Notes under the pieces: model-generated
Told to the model about the DNA's origin: nothing
The model's database searches: none
Seen by the model: only the letters and a program-made list of their open reading frames with translations
NCBI RefSeq assembly: GCF_014287275.1
Contig: NZ_JACONZ010000002.1
Span: forward strand, 124,001 to 188,000
Origin: Anaerofilum hominis
GTDB lineage: Bacteria; Bacillota; Clostridia; Oscillospirales; Ruminococcaceae
Reading direction: 5' to 3'
Length of the DNA stretch: 64,000 nt
In this document: positions 36,799 to 48,128 of the stretch, in pieces
Numbering within the stretch: position 1 is the first letter of the stretch
How the letters are laid out: every line of letters starts with the position of its first letter
Position numbers and translations under genes: made by a program

Positions 36799-36869
36799 GA
36801 TGATTACCTCCCCGCAAAGAATGACGGTGCGCAGCCCGGCGCTTTTGCTTTTATAGAAAAGCGGGCCGC

Positions 36870-37460
36870 TCAGTGGTTGAACCGGTTCATCGCGGAGGTC
36901 AGGTCCCCGCTTACGATAAGCCCGGCTGCGGCGCAGATGTCGTCGAAGCGCGCGAAAACGGCTTTTTTATCCTCGGCGCTGAATTTGGACAGCACGAAAT
37001 CGGCGAGGTCCGCCTCGCCCCCGCGCCGTTCCCCCACCCCGATGCGGATGCGGGGGAATTCCTGCGAGCCCAGCGCGGCGATGATGCTCTTGATGCCGTT
37101 GTGGCCGCCGGCCGAGCCGGAAGGGCGGATGCGCAGCCTGCCGGGCGCAAGGGCGATATCGTCGTAGAGCACCAGCACCTGTGAGGGCGGCAGCTTGTAA
37201 AATTTGGCCGCCGCGCCCACCGCGCTGCCGGACAGGTTCATAAAGGTCTGCGGCTTCATCAGCAGGACCTTGCGGCCGTTCAGCGCGGCCTGCCCGGTGA
37301 GGGCCTGAAATTTGGCGCGGGCCACGTCGCAGCCCAGTTCTCCGGCCAGATGGTCCAGCGCCAGGAAGCCCGCATTGTGATGCGAGCCCTCGTACTGGCG
37401 GCCGGGGTTGCCCAGGCCGACGATGAGAAAATCGACGGCCGAAGTTTTTTTGAAAAACAT
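36870..37460 (-). CDS. pth: Peptidyl-tRNA hydrolase
   Basis: Frees tRNA from prematurely dropped peptidyl-tRNA. 196 residues from ATG 37460 (GAGAGG upstream). FLIVGLGNPGRQYEGSHHN carries the catalytic His28; KPQTFMNLSG, VLYDDIALAPG and SAGGHNGIKSI are the other conserved blocks. An open frame continues upstream without a start site. Confidence 0.96.
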   Translation of the reverse strand: MFFKKTSAVDFLIVGLGNPGRQYEGSHHNAGFLALDHLAGELGCDVARAKFQALTGQAALNGRKVLLMKPQTFMNLSGSAVGAAAKFYKLPPSQVLVLYDDIALAPGRLRIRPSGSAGGHNGIKSIIAALGSQEFPRIRIGVGERRGGEADLADFVLSKFSAEDKKAVFARFDDICAAAGLIVSGDLTSAMNRFNH

Positions 37461-37649
37461 AATACCTCTCGTCAGACAAAACAGAAAAAGGAAGATGTGG
37501 CGCAGAGCGCCACACCTTGCGTGAGGGGGATCTTCGAAAAAGGGGAGGACGGGCGGCGGGCCGGACGCCCGGAGCCCTGCAGGGCGCACAAGCCGCGCCG
37601 CCTTTGCCCCGCGCGGGGCAAAGAGGATCGCGTCCCCGGGGCAGGCCGA

Positions 37650-38609
37650 TCAGACGAACAGCGTCGAGACCGGCTTGTCCGAATAGATGCGGGCGATGGC
37701 TTCCGCCAGCACCGGCGCCACCGAAAGGGTCTTGATGCAGCTGATCTTTTTTTCCTCCGGCAGGCGGATGGTGTCCAGCAGCACGACCTCTTCCAGCACG
37801 CTGTTTTCAAGGCGTTCCAGCGCCGGGCCCGAGAGCACGGCGTGGGTCGCGCCCGCCACCACGCTGCGCGCGCCCGCCTCTTTGATGGCCTTTGCGCCGT
37901 TGCACAGGGTGCCGGCGGTGTCGATCATGTCGTCGAGGATGATGACGTCCTTGTCACGCACCTCGCCGATGATGTTCATGACCTCGGACACGTTGGCGCG
38001 GGGGCGGCGCTTGTCCACGATGGCCAGGGGCAGCCCCAGGCGCTCGGCAAAGGTGCGCGCGCGGGTGACCGAGCCCAGGTCAGGGGAGACCACGATAAAG
38101 TCCTTGTCCTTTTCTTCGGCGATCTTCTTTTCATAATACGCGGCCAGGATCGGCATGCCCAGCATATGGTCCACCGGCACATCGAAAAAGCCCTGGATCT
38201 GCGCCGCGTGCAGATCCATCGTCAGCACCCGGTCCGCGCCCGCCTTGCAGATCAGGTCCGCCACCAGTTTGGCGCTGATGGGGTCGCGGGCCTTGTTTTT
38301 GCGGTCCTGGCGCGCATAGCCGTAATAGGGGATAACGGCGGTGATGCGGCCGGCGGAGGCGCGCCGGAACGCGTCGATCATCAGCAGCAGCTCCATCAGA
38401 TGGCGGTTGACCGGGCTGGAGGTGCTCTGCACCACAAAGACGTCGCTGCCGCGGACCGACTCGCCGATCGAGACGCTGATCTCGCCGTCCGAGAACATGC
38501 CGATCTCGGATTTGCCCAGCGGCAGGCCCAGACACTCGGCGATGGAAACGGCCAGGTCCTTGTTGGAGTTGCCCGCGAAGATCTTGATGTCTTTTCCGTG
38601 GATGTTCAT
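37650..38609 (-). CDS. prs: Ribose-phosphate pyrophosphokinase
   Basis: Makes PRPP from ribose-5-phosphate and ATP, the entry to nucleotide, His and Trp synthesis. 319 residues, class I length. KIFAGNSNKDLA at the N-terminus, RQDRKNKARDPISAKL flexible loop, TMDLHAAQIQGFFDVPVDH, VVSPDLGSV and the PRPP loop IILDDMIDTAGTL are all intact. Second gene of the operon starting with the GlmU-like gene, the glmU-prs-pth-mfd order typical of Bacilli and Clostridia. Confidence 0.97.
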   Translation of the reverse strand: MNIHGKDIKIFAGNSNKDLAVSIAECLGLPLGKSEIGMFSDGEISVSIGESVRGSDVFVVQSTSSPVNRHLMELLLMIDAFRRASAGRITAVIPYYGYARQDRKNKARDPISAKLVADLICKAGADRVLTMDLHAAQIQGFFDVPVDHMLGMPILAAYYEKKIAEEKDKDFIVVSPDLGSVTRARTFAERLGLPLAIVDKRRPRANVSEVMNIIGEVRDKDVIILDDMIDTAGTLCNGAKAIKEAGARSVVAGATHAVLSGPALERLENSVLEEVVLLDTIRLPEEKKISCIKTLSVAPVLAEAIARIYSDKPVSTLFV

Positions 38610-38686
38610 TTCATTTCCCCCGTTTATATAATGTGAAACGTGTCCCGCCCTGTCTGCCGCCTGCGGCCCAAAGCGGTTTTTTCAAG

Positions 38687-39448
38687 CTACTGTCCGTCCT
38701 TCATTTCGCGGGCGGCCGCCTCCAGCCGCTGTTTTTTCTGGATATAGGCGGCCAGTTTGGGCGCCGCCCAGTCCTCTTTGTTCACCTGCCGCGCCCGGGC
38801 GATGCCCAGCGCCTGGGCGGGCACGTCCTGGGTGATGGTGCTGCCGGCCGCCGTGTAGGCGCCGTCGCCGACCCGGACCGGGGCCACCAGGTTGGTGTTG
38901 CAGCCGATAAAGCAGTAGTCGCCGATGGTGGTGCGGCTTTTGACCTCGCCGTCATAGTTGACCACCACCACGCCGCAGCCGAAATTGCAGTATTTTCCCA
39001 CGTCGGCGTCGCCGATGTAGGTCAGGTGGGCCACCGCGGTCCCCTCGCCGATGGTGGCGTTTTTGATCTCGACAAAGTCGCCGATGTGCACATTTTTGCC
39101 GATGACGCTGTCCGGCCGCAGCTGCACCCACGGGCCGATGGTGGCCCCGTCGCCAATGCGGCACTGGCGGCCCTGGCTGGCGTTGAAAGTGACGTTTTCG
39201 CCCACCACTGCATCCTCCAGCAGGCTGTTTGGGCCGATGACGCTGCCCGGGCCGATCACCGTTTTGCCCCGCAGGATGGTGCCGGGCAAAATAAGAACCC
39301 CGGGTGCGATCTCCACCTCAGGGTCGATACAGACGCCGTCCTTGCTGACAAATTCCACCCCTGCGTCCAGATGGCGCTCAAACGCTGCGTCGAACGCGGC
39401 GCGCGCGGCCTCGTAGCGGCTGCGCGCGGAACCAGTTTTTTCGCTCAT
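38687..39448 (-). CDS. GlmU acetyltransferase domain only (left-handed beta-helix)
   Basis: 253 residues, all of it matching the C-terminal half of GlmU: hexapeptide repeats from about 45, RPDS (111-114), catalytic His in HLTYIGDADVG (His141), NYDGEVK and IGCNTNLVAPV. The N-terminal pyrophosphorylase domain, about 230 residues with its nucleotide-binding loop, is absent; the protein begins at the linking helix (RYEAARAAFDAAFERHLDAG). ATG 39448 has GGAG upstream, so it is not a truncated call. It could acetylate glucosamine-1-phosphate while another protein does the uridylyl step. It stands where full glmU normally lies. Confidence 0.88.
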   Translation of the reverse strand: MSEKTGSARSRYEAARAAFDAAFERHLDAGVEFVSKDGVCIDPEVEIAPGVLILPGTILRGKTVIGPGSVIGPNSLLEDAVVGENVTFNASQGRQCRIGDGATIGPWVQLRPDSVIGKNVHIGDFVEIKNATIGEGTAVAHLTYIGDADVGKYCNFGCGVVVVNYDGEVKSRTTIGDYCFIGCNTNLVAPVRVGDGAYTAAGSTITQDVPAQALGIARARQVNKEDWAAPKLAAYIQKKQRLEAAAREMKDGQ

Positions 39449-39509
39449 GGCAACTCCTCCGGTTTGGACATTTGAATCCTCATGAGACGGCGCAAAAATG
39501 TTTTTCAGC

Positions 39510-39541
39510 AAAAAACAGAGGGCGGGCAGCCGCCCTTTGCA
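39510..39541 (-). terminator. Possible leader attenuator of the glmU-like/prs operon
   Basis: On the minus strand GGGCGG CTGC CCGCCC is followed by TCTGTTTTTT, a terminator shape between the promoter and the first gene. An upstream AGGGCGG (about 39547-39541) could pair with the same CCGCCCT and compete with it. Confidence 0.45.
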
Positions 39542-39558
39542 CCGCCCTTACATCTATC

Positions 39559-39586
39559 ATTTTACAGGTTCCACAAGTTTTTTCAA
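39559..39586 (-). promoter_or_regulatory. Promoter of the glmU-like/prs/pth/VIT/mfd operon
   Basis: On the minus strand TTGAAA (39586-39581), 16 bases, TAAAAT (39564-39559). Confidence 0.6.
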
Positions 39587-39666
39587 GGGCCCCCGGTCAA
39601 ACATCATGGAAAATAGATAATTTTATCAATTTCCCATAAATAAGTATGGTAAACCAAAAAAAAGTT

Positions 39667-39713
39667 TGTTATAATTATGGTGCGACTGGACAGGCCCTTT
39701 CCGGGCCTGTTTT
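39667..39713 (+). promoter_or_regulatory. ppdK promoter (extended -10) and leader hairpin
   Basis: TGTTATAAT (39667-39675) is an extended -10 with no good -35. About 15 bases on, ACAGGCCC and GGGCCTGT (39690-39710) form a hairpin followed by TTTGG, which could attenuate transcription. Confidence 0.6.
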
Positions 39714-39821
39714 GGTGTATCGCGCGGCCCCGCCGCAGACGGGGAAGCTCCCGCGCGGCGCGGTTCCGGCGGGAAGCGCGCCGGGAAGAAACCTGCAATT
39801 TTTTTACGGAGGTAGATAAAT

Positions 39822-42482
<2,661 letters not shown>

Positions 42483-42520
42483 GTTCCATTATCCCCAGCG
42501 CCTGAGATAGTTATAAGTGA

Positions 42521-42565
42521 AAAAGATCCGCATGACGATCACCGTCATGCGGGTCTTTTTATATT
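42521..42565 (+). terminator. Terminator of ppdK
   Basis: An 18-bp stem (42521-42538 with 42544-42561), A-rich at its foot on the left and T-rich on the right. Confidence 0.92.
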
Positions 42566-43156
42566 CAGCTTTTTCCACTTAACCCCGTTCCATGTACATC
42601 GCCGGAGATGTTTGTACCGCTGTTCTGTTCCCCGGGATGCTTGTCGATTTCAAAACCGATTCTAGATGGTAAAGTGAGCAGGCTGCGGCAGTTGAACTGA
42701 CAACGGCCGCATATACGAATAGGAGAATAGTGGCTTTTTATACAACCAGATGAGAAGAAAAAACACAGTTTCTGTTGCAAAAACGGTCTTTTGCAGTGGA
42801 AGAAAAAATTTAGTTTGAATTAGTCGATGCGGGAGGGAGAGAGCCAATTTATAAGATCCTGAGTATCAAAAAGGAACTGTAAAAGACGAGCAGTACCCCG
42901 ATAGGGTTTTTGAAATAAATTTTTTGCTCTTTTGCCTAACAAATTGTTTTGCTCTCCTTTAGAAAACAGGGGAAATTTAGGTCGGAAGCCTGCGGTGATG
43001 AGCTGAAAAACAATCGGAAGCGGTTTTTGTCCTCTATTTCGACCGCTGCGCGGCGATGAGAAACAAGGCAATTGAAATAAATTCTTGAAAATTATATTTA
43101 GTATAAGGGCTCGCGATCTCTGACCTTCCTTGTGTTCGGGAAAAGAGGTCGAGAGA
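42566..43156. other. Low-GC gene-free island
   Basis: About 590 bases with much more A and T than the rest of the window. The only open frames are short (up to 83 codons, minus strand 42820-43071) and have no ribosome site or known domain. It may be foreign DNA or an expired gene. Confidence 0.4.
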
Positions 43157-43197
43157 CAAAATCCCCCGTCCCACCGTTTTCACGGAGGACGGGGGAT
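43157..43197 (-). terminator. Terminator of the superoxide reductase gene
   Basis: ATCCCCCGTCC / GGACGGGGGAT stem, with CACCGTTTTCACGG able to extend it, then TTTTGTC on the minus strand. Confidence 0.85.
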
Positions 43198-43215
43198 CTG
43201 CTCATTATAAAAAGT

Positions 43216-43611
43216 TTAAAACTCCGCTTTCCAAAAACCGTGCAGATTGCAGTAAGCATAGGCGGCCAGGGGCCGGTCGCCCGGGGCAAGGGCGAAAACG
43301 GCCGTCGGTTCCTCTCCGGGGCGCAGGTCTGCCCGCTGACAGCCCTTTTCCGTCTGCAGATAGATCCACTGGATGCTGTGCTCTTCGGACATGGGATGAA
43401 AAACGCTGCCGACCTTGACGGTGACCATGTCCCCGCTGCGCTCGATCGCCGGCAGATGCTTTTCCTGCGCCCCGTCCGAGAGGTTGGGCGTCAGTTTCTG
43501 CAGTTCGGCGCCGCCGCACGAATAACAGTTTTCGGCCTTGCTTCCCCTGATCTCTTCCACGACAACGCCGCATTCCGCACAGGCGTAAAATCGCGGTTCT
43601 TTTTCAGCCAT
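43216..43611 (-). CDS. Superoxide reductase (desulfoferrodoxin-like)
   Basis: Reduces superoxide to peroxide without forming oxygen; cytoplasmic defence in anaerobes. 131 residues. The active iron site is complete: His52 (KHLP), His72 (VFHPM), His78 (EEHSI), Cys121 and His124 (CNLHG). The N-terminal domain has C11-x2-C14 and C29-x2-C32, whereas classical desulfoferrodoxin has two adjacent cysteines in the second pair. ATG 43611 has AGGAGGG seven bases upstream; a longer open frame is unsupported. Single gene. Confidence 0.92.
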   Translation of the reverse strand: MAEKEPRFYACAECGVVVEEIRGSKAENCYSCGGAELQKLTPNLSDGAQEKHLPAIERSGDMVTVKVGSVFHPMSEEHSIQWIYLQTEKGCQRADLRPGEEPTAVFALAPGDRPLAAYAYCNLHGFWKAEF

Positions 43612-44217
43612 CAAATATCCCTCCTGTTTTTTGACAGATCTCACTCTGGGAGGCCGGGATGGGAAAAGGGCCTGCACCCGCAGGGCCCAGGCGGCTGCCG
43701 CCCGGCGCCGCAGGGGCGGGACGGCGGGCCTTTTGCGGATCGCCCTCTTTTTGTCCCCCTTGCCGGTCTCTCTTTGCAGTGTGCCCTCAAAAACGGACGC
43801 CATTCCCGGTCCGCCCAAAACTTCCCGCGGGGCCGGCAGTAACACGTCTTGGGGCGGGGCGGGGTCCTGCTTCAAAAGCGCAGAGGGGGAAGAAAACGCG
43901 CCGCGCAGCCGCGGAAAGCGGGGCGGTGCAGGGGAAAGGACGGCATAAAAAGCAGAGGGAAAGAATGAGATAAATATGAATTATTCGTGCAAGATGAAAG
44001 TTAGGGAACAAAAGCAATTGACTGTTTTGCCAGAAAAAATCCCGGATAAAATTTAAAAATAGGGATTAAATACAAAAATATTGCTGTAAATAGAATATTA
44101 TTTTGCTTATTGAAGAGATGAAGAAAAAGTAACAGATTCATGTAAGAATGTTGCAACCGTTTTTACACACTTCTCACACAGGCGGCCGGTATAGTGGGTG
44201 ACACGAGGTGATAACAA
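43612..44217. other. Intergenic region, superoxide reductase / Ser-rich lipoprotein
   Basis: The first 320 bases are GC-rich without a supported gene; the last 250 turn A/T-rich and should carry the promoter of the lipoprotein gene. A TATAGT at 44190-44195 could be its -10; no convincing -35. Confidence 0.4.
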
Positions 44218-44490
44218 ATGAAAAAAATTATGACGATCGCTCTTGCTCTTACTCTGGCGCTGGGCCTGGTGGCCTGCGGCAGCGATAGCTCTTCTTCCGC
44301 TCCGGCTTCTTCCGAGCCCGTGTCCTCCTCTTCCGTCTCCGCTCCCAGCAGCGTTGCGGACTCCAGCGAGCCGGCTTCCAGCGAAGCGGACTCAAAGGAC
44401 GCGGGTTCCTCTGAGGTCGGTTCTTCTGAGGCGAGCTCTTCCGAGGCCGGCTCCAGCAGCGCGGCTTCTTCCAGCCAGGCCGAAGAATAA
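44218..44490 (+). CDS. Small serine-rich lipoprotein
   Basis: 90 residues. Signal peptide with lipobox LVAC (Cys20), then about 70 residues made almost only of Ser, Ala, Glu, Asp, Pro and Val in SSEA/SSEPAS-like repeats. No folded domain. It could be a surface spacer or glycosylation platform, or the anchor half of a lipoprotein that has lost its domain. GAGGTG precedes the ATG and a good terminator follows, so it is a complete gene. Confidence 0.75.
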   Translation: MKKIMTIALALTLALGLVACGSDSSSSAPASSEPVSSSSVSAPSSVADSSEPASSEADSKDAGSSEVGSSEASSSEAGSSSAASSSQAEE

Positions 44491-44511
44491 GCCTGCGGCA
44501 GCTGCCGCTTG

Positions 44512-44580
44512 AAAAGGCCGCCCTTCTCCCCGATCCAGCCGAAATGGGCTTGGGGGAGAGGGGCGGCCTTTTTGTTTTTC
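44512..44580 (+). terminator. Terminator of the Ser-rich lipoprotein gene
   Basis: AAAAGGCCGCCC and GGGCGGCCTTTTT pair around a second stem (TCTCCCC/GGGGAGA), followed by TTTTTGTTTTT. Confidence 0.88.
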
Positions 44581-44765
44581 GCGTCCGTCCCCGCGCGAAC
44601 GCCGCCTGGGCGGGCGCGGGAAAACCGGGAGCTGGGGAAAAATGAAAAAACAGGAAAAAATTTGTTGCCAGCCCAAACGGGAAAAGCGCCTCCGACGCTG
44701 TCCTGAACCCTGCGGGCGGCACGCCCTGCTGTTGCAGAGCGTTTTTCCCTTTTCTGCCGCGCAGT

Positions 44766-46976
44766 TCAGCGCAGCAGCGCTGCAAACGCCGCGGGGGCCA
44801 GCGGGCGGGAGAAATAATACCCCTGGATCAGGTCGCAGCCGGCGGTTTCCAGAAAATCCAGCTGATTTTTCTGCTCCACCCCTTCCGCCACGACCGTCAT
44901 GGAGAGGGAATGGGCGAGCCCGATCACGGTGCGGATGATGCTCTCGCCCCGCGGGGAGCCGATGTCGTCGACAAAGCTTTTGTCCAATTTGATCACGTCC
45001 ACGGGGACATTTTTGAGCAGCTTGAGGGAGGAATAGCCGGTGCCGAAATCATCCATGAGCAGCCGGAATCCCGCTTCCCGCAGACGGCCCACCACCTGAT
45101 GCAGCAGAGCCACGTTGTCGAAAAGGGCGGTCTCGGTGAGTTCCAGCTGGATGAGGTCAGGGGGCAGGGAATAGCGTTTCAGGATCTCCTCATAGGTGCG
45201 CACAAAGTCAGCGCTGTGCAGGTGCAGAGGGGACAGATTGACCGACACGGGCGGCGGGGCCAGCCCCCCGTCCAGCCAGCCGCGCAGCAGCCTGCAGACG
45301 GATTCGAAAACGAACGCATCCAGCCGCAGCACAAAGCCGTTGCGCTCAAACAGCGGGATAAAATCGGCGGGCGGGATCACGCCGCCGTCGGGCCCGCGCC
45401 AGCGCACCAGGGCCTCGGCCCCGGCCAGGCGCTCTCCGCAGGCGCTGTACTCGGGCTGCAGCATCACAAAGAAATCGCCGTCCCGCAGCGAGGCTTCCAT
45501 CTGATCTTCCATCTCCCGCTCGCGGTTGCGGCGGCGGCGCAGGGCCTCGTCATAAAAAGCCCAGGGCCCGGGCTGCCCGTTTTTGATCGCCTTGCGCGCC
45601 AGCTGGGCGCGGTCGAGCAGCTCCTCCACTTCCAGCGCGGGGTCCTCGATCTCGTACACGCCGATGGCCGGGGTGAGCTCATAACGGCGCTCGGAACGTC
45701 CGCTGTGCAGCGCGGCGCAGAAACTTTTCAGCTGGCCGGCCAGCGCCTGCGGGTCCGCGCAGGGAAGCAGCAGCTCAAAGCGGTCGGCGGAGCGGCGGGC
45801 AAAAAGGCCCCGGCTGCCCGCGCAGACGGAAAGGCAGTCCCAGATATGGCGCAGGGCGCGGTCTCCCTCCTCATGACCGAAGATGTCGTTGATGTATTTG
45901 AAGTATTGGATGTCCAGGTCCCAGACCATCCAGCGGGTCGATCCGGCCGTGTCCAGGGCGCGCCGCGCCTCGGCGCAGAACCGTTCATGGGACCAGCCGC
46001 CGGTGACGGGGTCGACGTAGACCAGCTCTTCCAGCCGGCGCCGGTTCTGGCGCTGCATGCGCAGCAGCAGCGTCAGCAGGGCGGCGAAGACCAGCGTGAT
46101 GACCAGGCAGAGCAGGTAGGCGGAGTGGAGGATGGAGGCGCGCTGCCTGCCCAGCACGGCGGTGGGCGCCAGCGTGAAAAGATACCAGCCGTTGCACTCC
46201 ACCGGCTCATAATAGAGATATTTTTCTACCCCGCCGCTCTGCAGGGCCAGATAGCCCGAACGCCCCTCTTCTACGGCCGTTTTCAGCTCCGCCGCCGCCC
46301 GCGCCCCGTCCGGCGAGGCGGCAAGCGCGTCGAAAAAGTTGTCAAAACCGCCGGTCAGGTCGCTGCTGCCCGAGTCCATGATGGGAGCGCCGTCCGCCTC
46401 TACAAGGTAGCAGGTCCCCTGACCGTCGAACAGATCCAGCCGGACCATGGGCAGATAGCGGGAGGTATCTGCGGTGGCGAACAGCACCCCGAGCACCTCG
46501 CCGCCGCGGCGGAGAGGGACGCTGTAAACGGTGATGCGCCCACCCCCTGCCTGATCGAAAAGCCCCACGGAGACCCGGCTTTCCCCCAGTAGGCCGGCTT
46601 CGAAATAGGGCCGCGCGGTCAGATCCATCTGCGCGCCGTCGGTGGTAAAGGTCTGCCCGCCGGCGGTGATGATGCCCATGCGCTTGAGGCCGTGGTTTTT
46701 CGCCACGGGGTCCAGCTCTTCCGCCGCGCGGCGGGGGTCCCATTCCTCCCACTGCCCCAGCACGCTGGCCAGATCTTCCAGCGTGCCGGTCATGTTCTCC
46801 ACCTCGCCGCGCAGTAAAACGGCGCTCTGATTCGAGACCTCGGCCAGGGTGCCGATGATCTCGTCCTCAAGACGGGCCGAGAGCGTGCGGGAGTACCAGA
46901 TCAGCATCGCGCAGACCGCGGCTGCCGCCAGGATCACCAGGACGGCCAGGTGCAGCAGCTTCTTTTTCTGTTTCAC
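44766..46976 (-). CDS. Membrane sensor with dCache, degenerate GGDEF and EAL domains (c-di-GMP phosphodiesterase)
   Basis: 736 residues. Membrane helices at about 8-28 and 284-306 enclose an extracytoplasmic Cache-type sensor (GQTFTTDGAQMDLTARPYF is a typical block). The GGDEF domain has RSADRF in place of the active loop (395-400), so it should not make c-di-GMP. The EAL domain is intact: AEALVRW (Glu521), ELTETALF (612-619), DDFGTGYSSL (642-651) and AEGVEQ (697-702). The protein probably breaks down c-di-GMP on sensing an external ligand. Single gene. Confidence 0.92.
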   Translation of the reverse strand: MKQKKKLLHLAVLVILAAAAVCAMLIWYSRTLSARLEDEIIGTLAEVSNQSAVLLRGEVENMTGTLEDLASVLGQWEEWDPRRAAEELDPVAKNHGLKRMGIITAGGQTFTTDGAQMDLTARPYFEAGLLGESRVSVGLFDQAGGGRITVYSVPLRRGGEVLGVLFATADTSRYLPMVRLDLFDGQGTCYLVEADGAPIMDSGSSDLTGGFDNFFDALAASPDGARAAAELKTAVEEGRSGYLALQSGGVEKYLYYEPVECNGWYLFTLAPTAVLGRQRASILHSAYLLCLVITLVFAALLTLLLRMQRQNRRRLEELVYVDPVTGGWSHERFCAEARRALDTAGSTRWMVWDLDIQYFKYINDIFGHEEGDRALRHIWDCLSVCAGSRGLFARRSADRFELLLPCADPQALAGQLKSFCAALHSGRSERRYELTPAIGVYEIEDPALEVEELLDRAQLARKAIKNGQPGPWAFYDEALRRRRNREREMEDQMEASLRDGDFFVMLQPEYSACGERLAGAEALVRWRGPDGGVIPPADFIPLFERNGFVLRLDAFVFESVCRLLRGWLDGGLAPPPVSVNLSPLHLHSADFVRTYEEILKRYSLPPDLIQLELTETALFDNVALLHQVVGRLREAGFRLLMDDFGTGYSSLKLLKNVPVDVIKLDKSFVDDIGSPRGESIIRTVIGLAHSLSMTVVAEGVEQKNQLDFLETAGCDLIQGYYFSRPLAPAAFAALLR

Positions 46977-47036
46977 ATTTGGGCCCCCTTTTTGCGGAGC
47001 GGCCCCGCCCCACGGCCCGGGGCGGGAAAGTTCGTC

Positions 47037-47050
47037 TTTATTATAACAGA
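47037..47050 (-). promoter_or_regulatory. Promoter (extended -10) of the EAL gene
   Basis: TGTTATAAT on the minus strand (47048-47040); no good -35. Confidence 0.55.
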
Positions 47051-47210
47051 AAAGCGCTGCAAAGTCTCACCGCCGGCGGCAGAAATACGGCCCCGGCGCC
47101 CTGCCGGCCCTGCGTTCTGCCCAGTGCCGCTTTTTTACGGACGCTTTGGCCGGGCGGCGCATACTCTGGTCTATAAGCGGCCCCCGCGGGATGGGGCGGC
47201 GGAGAGCGGG

Positions 47211-47852
47211 GTGGGGAGGATGGATCTTACCGGGGTGCTGCCGGGGCTGGCGCTGGCCGCGGCGCTGACCACCGACTCGTTTGTGGCGGGGCTGGGGCTG
47301 GGCGCGCAGAAGATACGGGTACCGCCTTTCAGCGCGTTTATCGTATCGGTCATGGGCACCGGGTGCCTCGCCGCCGCGCTGCTGCTGGGGGACCTGCTGG
47401 AGCCGGTGCTGCCGCAGCAGGCGGCCAAAGCGGCCAGTTTTTTGCTTTTATTCGGCCTTGGAGCCTTTAAATTTTTTGAGAGCACGCTGAAGATCGCGCT
47501 GCGGCGGCACGGGGGCCGCGGAAGCGTGCGGTTTACCGCCCTGGGGCTGCAATTTTTACTGGCCGTATACGCCTGCCCGGAGGAGGCCGACGCCGACCAC
47601 AGCAAACGGCTGGGCGCGCTGGAAGCGGTGAGCCTTGGGGTGGGGCTGTCGGTGGACAGCCTTGCGGCCGGGCTGGGGGCCGGGCTGGGACAGGTGGCCG
47701 TGCTGCCGACTTTGGCGGCCAGCCTGCTGCTGGGCATGGGGATGCTGGCGGCCGGCAGCGCCTGTGCACGCTGGGCGTCGTCGCGGGTCTCATTGGACCT
47801 GTCCCCGGTGGGAGGCGTGCTGCTGATCGCGCTGGCGGTGCTGCGGCTGTAA
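47211..47852 (+). CDS. YtaF/MntP-like membrane protein
   Basis: 213 residues with six helices in two homologous halves, each starting with an acidic signature (AAALTTDSFVAGLGLG and SLGVGLSVDSLAAGLGAG). That repeat is shared by the manganese exporter MntP and the sporulation membrane protein YtaF; the basic GAQKIRVP after the first signature favours YtaF. The charged CPEEADADHSKR loop lies between the halves. I prefer GTG 47211 with GGAGAG upstream: the ATG at 47220 touches the preceding GGGGAGG. No yybP-type leader is visible. Confidence 0.78.
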   Translation: MGRMDLTGVLPGLALAAALTTDSFVAGLGLGAQKIRVPPFSAFIVSVMGTGCLAAALLLGDLLEPVLPQQAAKAASFLLLFGLGAFKFFESTLKIALRRHGGRGSVRFTALGLQFLLAVYACPEEADADHSKRLGALEAVSLGVGLSVDSLAAGLGAGLGQVAVLPTLAASLLLGMGMLAAGSACARWASSRVSLDLSPVGGVLLIALAVLRL

Positions 47853-48128
47853 AACCGCGGCCGTCTGGGCAGACGCGGTAAAATGTGACAATGTGACAAG
47901 ACGATAAAATATAAAGCATACGGCGGCGCGGCGCGCCCGGCGGAAAGACCGGGCGTGCCGCAGCCTTTGCTGTTCTCCCGCCGCGGCGCAGAAAGACAAA
48001 ACTTTTGCGCGGGGCTGGAGAAAGCAGAGGGAAAATGCGGTCAGAGGTATGATTTGCGGCGGAGGCGCACACATTTCCCGGTGTTTATCGGGACATGCCT
48101 TTTCGCGGCGGCACGGCCTCTCTGCGCT

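Noticed and set aside
32200..37167. Very long plus-strand open frame opposite mfd, the VIT gene and pth
   Set aside because: It is antisense to three clear genes and His/Gln/Arg/Gly-rich, the usual shadow of high-GC coding DNA. No domain and no ribosome site.
46990..47210. yybP-ykoY manganese riboswitch ahead of the MntP/YtaF-like gene
   Set aside because: The conserved loops of that riboswitch are not visible in the short leader.
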